Assembly: GCF_004795105.1 (NCBI RefSeq) | Contig: NZ_SSBL01000007.1 | Coordinates: forward strand, 1 to 64,000 | Source: Streptomyces sp. A0642 | GTDB lineage: Bacteria > Actinomycetota > Actinomycetes > Streptomycetales > Streptomycetaceae | DNA length: 64,000 nt | Reading direction: 5' to 3' | Shown here: positions 58,990-64,000 of the stretch, piece after piece | Layout of the letters: every line of letters starts with the position of its first letter | Position numbering within the stretch: the stretch's first letter is position 1 | The notes under the pieces: model-generated | Seen by the model: the letters and a program-made list of their open reading frames with translations, nothing else | Databases searched by the model: none | Told to the model about the DNA's origin: nothing | Program-made: the position numbers and the translations under genes

Positions 58990-61062
58990 GTGCCGGACGC
59001 CGGTGCACCGGGCCCAGGGACGCCCCTGCCCGACGGGATGGCGGGCGCACTCCTGGACACACTGTTCAGTCAGTCCGCGGTGGGACTGCACGTCCTGGAC
59101 ACGGAACTGCGGGTGGTGCGCGTCAACGCGCTGTCGGACTCGGTCCCCACGGACCGGATCGTGGGGCTGCACTTCACCGAGGCGTACCGGCTCGAGGACC
59201 CCGAGGAGGCCGAGCGGCTGCTGCGCGGGGTTCTGGAGAGCGGAAGCCCCGTTCTGAACCAGATGATCCGAGGGCGGCTCGCGGGTGCGCCCGGGCCCGG
59301 CCGCAGTCTGACGGTGACCCTCCACCGCTTGGACGATGCCTCCGGACGGCCGCTCGGGCTGCTGGCGGCGGTGGTCGACGTCAACGAGCGGGTGAAGGCC
59401 CAGGCCAGGTCGAAGTGTCTGGAGTCCGTGCGCAAGGAGGTCGGCCGCTCACTCGACGTGGCGACGACCTGCGAAGGGCTCGTGGCGGCCCTGGTGCCGC
59501 AGTTCGCCCAGTTCGCCGTGGTCGAGATGGTCGACGAGGTCCTGAGAGGGGCGGAACCGCCGCTCAGTCCGCTGAAACCCGATGTGCCCCTGCGCCGTGC
59601 CGCCGTGCGGGGGACGGAGTCGGACGACCTGGTCGGCGAGTTGCGGCGGCTGCCCGAGCACACCCCCTTCGCGCTCGCCGTCACCGATCTCCGCCCCCGC
59701 CTCATCGCACTGGACCGGAACACCCCCTGGCTCGGCACGGACCCCGCCACGGCACGGCTGACCGAGACGACGGGCGCCCACTCGCTGATCGTGGTTCCGC
59801 TGAAACTGCACGGCGGCGTACTCGGGCTGGTGAGCCTCTACCGGAACCAGGACGCCGAACCGTACGACGCCTACGACCTCACCCTCGCGGTGACCGCCGC
59901 CGCCCACGCCGCCCTCAGTATCGAGAACGCGCTCCGCTACGCCCGTGACCATGTGATCGCGTCGACCGTCCAGCGTCGGCTGCTGCCGCAGGACGACCGT
60001 CTCCGGATCGCCGTCGAGACCGCACATGTGCTGCTTCCCGGACACAACAGCGGCTGCTGGTTCGACACGATCGGTCTGTCCGGTGCGCGAACGGCGCTGG
60101 TCATCGGCAACGTGGCGGGGCAGGGACTCCAGACCGCCATCACCATGGGCCAGCTCCGGACGGTCATCCACGCTCTGGCGGGCCTGGACCTGCAGCCCGA
60201 CGAGGTCCTGGCCCGGCTCAACGAGACGGCCGACCGGCTCGCCCTGGAACGCAGGTCCCTGCCGCCGGGCGACTCGCTGCACCACCAGACATTGACGGCG
60301 ACGTGCCTGTACGCGGTCTACGACCCGTTCACCCGCACCTGCACGATGGCGCGGGCGGGGCATCCGGCTCCCGTCGCGGTCGCTCCGGACGGCCGCCCGG
60401 TCCCCGTGGACGTACCCGAGGGACCGCCGCTGTTCTCCGAGGACAGCGCCCCGTTCGCCACCGCGACCGTCGAACTGGAAGAGGGCAGTGTGCTCGCCTT
60501 CCTCACGGAAGCGCTGCTGTCCGCCGACCGGTCGGTGGCCGGGGTGCAGGACGCCCTCGCCCGTCCGGACCGGCCCCTGAAGGAGCTGTGCGACGCCGTC
60601 GTCTACCACCTGCCCGCCGAAACGCACCCGGACGGCGCCGCCCTCCTGCTCGCCAGGACGGGTGTGGTGCCGCCCGACCGGGTCGCGACCTGGGAGCTGA
60701 CCCATGACCGGACCACGCCGGCCATGGCCCGCACCCTGGTCCGCGACCGGCTCGAGGGCTGGAACCTCGGCGAGGACACGATCGAGGCGACGGAACTGAT
60801 CGTGAGCGAGCTGATCACCAACGCGGTCCGCTACGGAACCCCGCCCCTGCGGCTGCGGCTCCTGCTCGACCGCAGCCTCACCTGCGAGGTCCACGACACC
60901 AGCCCGGTGGTACCGCACCTGCGGCACGCCCGCACCGTCGACGAGGGCGGCCGGGGCTTGTTCATCGTCTCCCAGCTCGCCACGCACTGGGGCACCCGGT
61001 ACGGCGCCGGCGGGAAGGCCCTGTGGACCGAGCAGGAGATCCCGGCCGACGACGCCCCCTGA
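58990..61062 (+). CDS. PAS-GAF-SpoIIE(PP2C)-HATPase protein with degenerate phosphatase site
   Basis: 690-aa signalling protein. PAS (about 20-130; LFSQSAVGLHVLDTELRVVRVN), GAF (about 155-310; STED-like GLVAALVPQFAQFAVVEMVDE), PP2C/SpoIIE (about 330-555) and an HATPase_c domain (about 565-685; ELIVSELITNAVRYG, DEGGRGLFIVSQLA) follow in order. In the PP2C part the metal-binding residues are replaced: GDW-like motif reads SGCWFD (C356), GDV reads IGNV (N374), TDG reads TEA (E507), and the final DD reads DG (G549). The domain is therefore probably inactive as a phosphatase, while the kinase-like domain keeps its N and G boxes. GTG 58990 follows GGGGG; an earlier ATG at 58951 is possible. Confidence 0.88.
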   Translation: MPDAGAPGPGTPLPDGMAGALLDTLFSQSAVGLHVLDTELRVVRVNALSDSVPTDRIVGLHFTEAYRLEDPEEAERLLRGVLESGSPVLNQMIRGRLAGAPGPGRSLTVTLHRLDDASGRPLGLLAAVVDVNERVKAQARSKCLESVRKEVGRSLDVATTCEGLVAALVPQFAQFAVVEMVDEVLRGAEPPLSPLKPDVPLRRAAVRGTESDDLVGELRRLPEHTPFALAVTDLRPRLIALDRNTPWLGTDPATARLTETTGAHSLIVVPLKLHGGVLGLVSLYRNQDAEPYDAYDLTLAVTAAAHAALSIENALRYARDHVIASTVQRRLLPQDDRLRIAVETAHVLLPGHNSGCWFDTIGLSGARTALVIGNVAGQGLQTAITMGQLRTVIHALAGLDLQPDEVLARLNETADRLALERRSLPPGDSLHHQTLTATCLYAVYDPFTRTCTMARAGHPAPVAVAPDGRPVPVDVPEGPPLFSEDSAPFATATVELEEGSVLAFLTEALLSADRSVAGVQDALARPDRPLKELCDAVVYHLPAETHPDGAALLLARTGVVPPDRVATWELTHDRTTPAMARTLVRDRLEGWNLGEDTIEATELIVSELITNAVRYGTPPLRLRLLLDRSLTCEVHDTSPVVPHLRHARTVDEGGRGLFIVSQLATHWGTRYGAGGKALWTEQEIPADDAP

Positions 61063-61085
61063 CGGCCCGGCACGGGGACATGGGT

Positions 61086-61121
61086 GCGGCGCACCACGGC
61101 GGTCGGGCCGTGGTGCGCCGC
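61086..61121. terminator. Bidirectional terminator hairpin
   Basis: Perfect 15-bp stem GCGGCGCACCACGGC with its complement and six-base loop, 24 bp after the stop of the PAS-GAF-PP2C gene and before the leftward lamin-tail gene stop. Confidence 0.85.
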
Positions 61122-61123
61122 GT

Positions 61124-61147
61124 CCGGGGCGGCGGCAGCCGCCCCGG
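61124..61147. terminator. Second hairpin between convergent genes
   Basis: Perfect 10-bp stem CCGGGGCGGC/GCCGCCCCGG with GGCA loop, two bases after the first hairpin; nearest to the leftward lamin-tail gene stop at 61172. Confidence 0.65.
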
Positions 61148-61171
61148 GTTCAGAGGACGGCCGCCGACGGA

Positions 61172-61759
61172 TCAGCGGTGGCCACCGTAGCGGTGGCCCC
61201 AGGACTTGGAATCGACCTTGTAGCCGTACGCGTCCCGCAGGGTCGCCGTGTCGCTGTTGTCCCAGACGTAGCGGCGGAGGTCCTGGTAGACGTCGGTCCG
61301 GCTGTCACGGCCGGCGCCGGTGTGCACCCGCACCGAGGAACGGCCGGGCAGGCGCAGGTCGAACCGGTAGGTGCGGTGGCTCTCGTCGCGGAGGGTCCAG
61401 CCGCGCAGGTTGACCGCGTGGCGGCCGGTGTTGGTGACGGTGACCCACTCGCCGTTCAGGCTCCGGTTCGAGCCGTTGTCGCGACCGGGGCTGTTGTACT
61501 GGATCTTGCCCAGAACGACGGCCGACCGCACGGCGTGACCGTGACCGCGGTCGCGGCCGTCGCCGTGGTCGTGGCCGCGGTCGTGACCGCGTCCGTGGTC
61601 GTGACCGCGTCCGTGGTCGTGACCGCGTCCGTGGCTGTGGTCGCGGTCGTGACCGCGTCCGTGGTCGTGGTCGTCCGCGACCGCCGGAAGGGCGGCAGCG
61701 GCGACAAGGGCGCCGGCGGCGAGAACGGCAGCGGTGATCCGTCGTGCGGAACGGGACAT
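61172..61759 (-). CDS. Secreted His-rich protein with lamin-tail domain
   Basis: 195-aa secreted protein. Signal peptide about 1-28 (AAVLAAGALVAAAALPAVADD). Residues about 29-76 are repeats of the type HDHGRG, RGHDHG, DRGHDHGDG with about 20 histidines, encoded by 18-bp near-perfect DNA repeats, a likely metal-binding or flexible segment. The LTD (lamin-tail) domain covers about 80-190 (VVLGKIQYNSPG, EWVTVTNTG, NLRGWTLRDESHRTYRF, SVRVHTGAG, YVWDNSDTATLRDAYG), a fold common in secreted actinobacterial proteins and often near metallo-hydrolases. Function unknown; surface metal capture is a guess from the histidines. Confidence 0.85.
   Translation of the reverse strand: MSRSARRITAAVLAAGALVAAAALPAVADDHDHGRGHDRDHSHGRGHDHGRGHDHGRGHDRGHDHGDGRDRGHGHAVRSAVVLGKIQYNSPGRDNGSNRSLNGEWVTVTNTGRHAVNLRGWTLRDESHRTYRFDLRLPGRSSVRVHTGAGRDSRTDVYQDLRRYVWDNSDTATLRDAYGYKVDSKSWGHRYGGHR
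61575..61652. repeat. Tandem 18-bp repeats encoding the His-rich segment
   Basis: CGTGGTCGTGACCGCGTC-type units occur at least three times in near-perfect tandem (61592-61645), with divergent units on both sides, inside the lamin-tail gene. Length polymorphism between strains is likely. Confidence 0.8.
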
Positions 61760-62209
61760 GAAGACCCCTCAAGTGCGGGCCCGGGCCGTGCGGTCCGGGC
61801 GTTGTTCGGCCCCGGAGTGATACCGGGAAGGCAAACTTTGAACTAGTTGCCGGGTGGACGGGCCGCGCCCCGGTACGTGTGACGAAGTACGGACATTTCT
61901 GTCACGGGCGACTGTAGGCGGCATGTACCCAGACCTCCGGGTACCTGTCAATTCCTGCCTGCTGCATCCACCCGCCCGGCACCCGGTTGACGGCCACCGA
62001 CGCGCGACCGCGCCCCCGCCCGGGCCACCCTGCGCCACCCCCCTGCAGCCTGTAACAGCCCCGGCCCAGCCGGAGGCGAACGGCCGTTCCATTACCCATG
62101 GAAAGCGGAACGGGCGTTCCCTCGGTCAGTGGCCGGATCAAGTGATTGCGCCGCTCGGCCACGCATGGTTGAGTGACGCACGAAGCTATGAATCGAGGTT
62201 CAGATCATC
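61760..62209. other. Divergent intergenic region between lamin-tail and tetR genes
   Basis: 450 bp with no convincing gene. AT-rich stretches at 61835-61850 and 61885-61900 likely contain the promoter of the leftward lamin-tail gene; GTGACGAAGTACGGACATTTC-TGTCAC at about 61878-61903 has GTGAC/GTCAC ends facing each other. The right third holds the promoter of the TetR gene. Confidence 0.45.
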
Positions 62210-62821
62210 ATGGCCTACCGGTCCACCCCTCGCACCGAGGCGACCCGGCTCGCCCACCGGGAGCGGCTGCTGGACGCCGCACGGCAACTGCTCGCCGAGG
62301 GCGGTTACGCCGCGGCGAGCATCGCCGCGCTCGCCGACCGTGCCGGAGTCGCCACCGGCAGCGTCTACAACCACTTCACCTCCAAGCAGGAACTGCTGGC
62401 CGCGGTCTTCCGCCATGTCGCCGGTCACGAACTGGACGCGGTGCGGGAGGCGGTGCGGGCGGGAAGCGGGGCGGCGCAGCAGGTGCGGGCACTGGTCGAG
62501 GTGTTCTCGTACCGGGCGCTGCGCACGCCGCGCACGGCGTGGGCGCTGCTGGCCGAGCCGGTCGATCCGCTCGTCGAGCAGGAACGGCTGACGTATCGGC
62601 GGGGGTACCACGCGCTGGCCGAATCCGTCGTCGCGGCAGGCGTGGCCACGGGTGAGCTGCCCGAGCAGAACCCCCGGCTCTCGGCGGCCGCCGTCATCGG
62701 GGCGGTCAGCGAGGCGCTGCTCGGCCCGCTCTCCCCCGTCGGCGAGCGCACCGACCCCGGGCCGGTGGTGGACGGCATCACGGCGCTGTGCCTCCGCGCG
62801 GTCGGAGCCCCCGCCGGCTGA
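62210..62821 (+). CDS. TetR family transcriptional regulator
   Basis: 203-aa repressor. The HTH is at about residues 15-65 (RERLLDAARQLLAEGGYAAASIAALADRAGVATGSVYNHFTSKQELLAAVF); the ligand domain resembles TetR_C_33/AcnR-like helices. Placed 61 bp before the AidB-like gene on the same strand, so it probably controls its own operon. The leader has weak purine content before ATG 62210. Inducer unknown; fatty acyl-CoA or alkylation damage products are possible from the partner gene. Confidence 0.9.
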   Translation: MAYRSTPRTEATRLAHRERLLDAARQLLAEGGYAAASIAALADRAGVATGSVYNHFTSKQELLAAVFRHVAGHELDAVREAVRAGSGAAQQVRALVEVFSYRALRTPRTAWALLAEPVDPLVEQERLTYRRGYHALAESVVAAGVATGELPEQNPRLSAAAVIGAVSEALLGPLSPVGERTDPGPVVDGITALCLRAVGAPAG

Positions 62822-62882
62822 CCCGGCCGGACCGCCCCGCCTGCGCGCCGCATGTCCCGAACCCTCAGACAGGAGCCCCGAG

Positions 62883-64000
62883 ATGACCGCCACCGCACCT
62901 CCGGCCGGCCCGGCCACGCCCTTTGCGGCGCCGCACGGCACGCACGAGGTCTCCAACCAGGCGCCGCCCCGCGCGGGCCTCGACGAGTACGGCGCCAACG
63001 CACCCCTGGTCGAGGCCGTCGCCGCGTTCGGTGCGGAGTGGCACGGGAAGGAGCTGCACGGGATCGGCGGGCTGGTCGGCTCGGAGACGTTCCAGCGCGA
63101 CGCCGAACTCGCCCACACCTCCCCGCCCGTGCTGCGCACCCACGACCGGTACGGCAACCGGATCGACGAGATCGAGTTCCATCCCGCGTATCACCAGGTC
63201 ATCGGCGCGGCCGTGGGCCACGGCGCGCACACGGCGGGCTGGGCCGACCCCAGGCCCGGCGCCGCCGTCGCACGGGCGGCGACCTTCATGCTCTTCGCCC
63301 AGATCGAACCGGGTCACGCCTGTCCGATGTCCATGTCGCATGCCGTGGTCCCGGTCCTGCAGCGCGACCCCGAGGTGGGCCGGGAGTGGCTGCCCGGCCT
63401 GCTGAGCCGCGTCTACGACCCGCGGCCGATCGCCCCGGCCGGCAAGGCCGGCCTGACCTTCGGCATGGGGATGACGGAGAAGCAGGGCGGCTCCGACGTG
63501 CGTGCCAACACGACCCGGGCCGTCCCGGTGGCGTCCGACGCGGACGGCCGGGCGCATCTTCTGACGGGTCACAAGTGGTTCTTCTCCGCCCCGCAGTCGG
63601 ACGCCTTCCTCGTCCTCGCGCAGGCGGAGGCGGGCCTCGGCTGTTTCCTGGTCCCCCGGGTGCTGCCCGACGGGAGACGCAACACCCTCCGCGTCCAGCG
63701 GCTGAAGAACAAGCTCGGCAACAAGTCGAACGCCTCCGCCGAGGTCGAGTTCGACGGCACCTGGGCCGTACGGGTCGGAGAGCCCGGCCGGGGCGTGCCC
63801 ACGATCATCGAGATGGTCAACCACACCCGTCTTGACTGCGTGCTCGGCACCACGGCGGGCATGCGCCAGTCGGTGTCCGAGGCGATCTGGCACGCACGCC
63901 ACCGCAGCGCGTTCGGCGCACGTCTCGCCGACCAGCCGGCCATGACCGCGGTCCTGGCGGACCTCGCGCTGGAGACGGAGGCGGCGACCTGGACGTCGAT
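62883..64000 (+). CDS. AidB-like acyl-CoA dehydrogenase, C-terminus cut by window edge
   Basis: At least 372 residues, open to the window end. ATG 62883 follows ACAGGAG. The N-terminus THEVSNQAPPRAGLDEYGANAPLVEAV and the flavin/substrate segment FGMGMTEKQGGSDVRANTT (about 195-213), preceded by IEPGHACPMSMSHAVVPVL, are the marks of the AidB branch rather than ordinary fatty acyl-CoA dehydrogenases. E. coli AidB is induced by alkylating agents and binds DNA; its actinobacterial relatives may be general acyl-CoA enzymes. The tetR gene upstream likely regulates it. The catalytic base region lies beyond the window. Confidence 0.9.
   Translation, partial: MTATAPPAGPATPFAAPHGTHEVSNQAPPRAGLDEYGANAPLVEAVAAFGAEWHGKELHGIGGLVGSETFQRDAELAHTSPPVLRTHDRYGNRIDEIEFHPAYHQVIGAAVGHGAHTAGWADPRPGAAVARAATFMLFAQIEPGHACPMSMSHAVVPVLQRDPEVGREWLPGLLSRVYDPRPIAPAGKAGLTFGMGMTEKQGGSDVRANTTRAVPVASDADGRAHLLTGHKWFFSAPQSDAFLVLAQAEAGLGCFLVPRVLPDGRRNTLRVQRLKNKLGNKSNASAEVEFDGTWAVRVGEPGRGVPTIIEMVNHTRLDCVLGTTAGMRQSVSEAIWHARHRSAFGARLADQPAMTAVLADLALETEAATWTS

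Noticed and set aside
61540..61680. Regular repeats considered as a CRISPR array
   Set aside because: Units are contiguous 18-bp tandem repeats without spacers and code for a His-rich peptide in frame.

Overview
The window is high-GC DNA with dense, often overlapping genes, many GTG starts and purine-rich ribosome binding sites. The gene content points to a Streptomyces chromosome: a sigma-B-type sporulation/stress sigma factor, a streptophobe-family membrane protein, a DUF6777 protein, several SpoIIE-like phosphatases, twin-arginine and lipoprotein secretion signals, and rare TTA codons in one atypical gene. I see no rRNA, tRNA, CRISPR array, insertion sequence or integrase. The first gene (M56 peptidase) and the last (AidB-like acyl-CoA dehydrogenase) run off the window edges.

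Layout. 1-2.6 kb: a BlaI repressor and M56 sensor peptidase face a DedA/PAP2 pair likely to handle undecaprenyl phosphate, with two BlaI-type operators between them. 2.8-5.8 kb: a TetR-SDR-zinc alcohol dehydrogenase operon with a 34-bp operator palindrome. 5.9-10 kb: a membrane SpoIIE phosphatase, GNAT/quinone oxidoreductase pair and methyltransferase. 10.5-11.5 kb: sigF-like sigma factor. 12-14.6 kb: metY-metX. 14.7-17.1 kb: a Tat-exported molybdopterin oxidoreductase and a beta-hydroxyacid dehydrogenase. 17.1-22.5 kb: cobamide acquisition, with cbiZ and btuFCD under a cobalamin riboswitch, split by a PRC-barrel/DUF2382 stress gene. 22.6-30.3 kb: acyl-CoA oxidase-like enzyme with a coupled 58-aa protein, a membrane protein, PfkB kinase, cysteine-free L31, a signal-less solute-binding protein, and a GNAT next to a CebR-like box.

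30.4-40.1 kb is a coherent carbohydrate locus: a secreted 1429-aa multidomain GH87-type alpha-1,3-glucanase, a sugar ABC transporter (lipoprotein plus two permeases) and a cytoplasmic GH13 alpha-glucosidase. Together they could cut alpha-1,3-glucan outside the cell, import the oligosaccharides and hydrolyse them inside. 40.5-43.7 kb: GNAT, Sfp-type phosphopantetheinyl transferase, phosphoglucomutase. 43.8-47.7 kb: a phospho-signalling module of a double-FHA ABC exporter, a 192-aa protein and a soluble Ser/Thr kinase. 47.7-53.3 kb: membrane and secreted proteins, AraC regulator, alpha/beta hydrolase, secreted EEP-family hydrolase. 53.4-56.6 kb looks accessory: a 58-aa protein, a Nudix remnant beside an intact Nudix gene, and a TTA-containing membrane protein gene with lower GC.

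56.9-64 kb: secreted PL11 rhamnogalacturonan lyase, a PAS-GAF-PP2C-HATPase protein whose PP2C metal-binding residues are all replaced (probable pseudophosphatase), a secreted His-rich lamin-tail protein, and a TetR/AidB pair. Starts were chosen by ribosome binding sites, overlaps and family lengths; function calls rest on motifs read by eye, without database searches.
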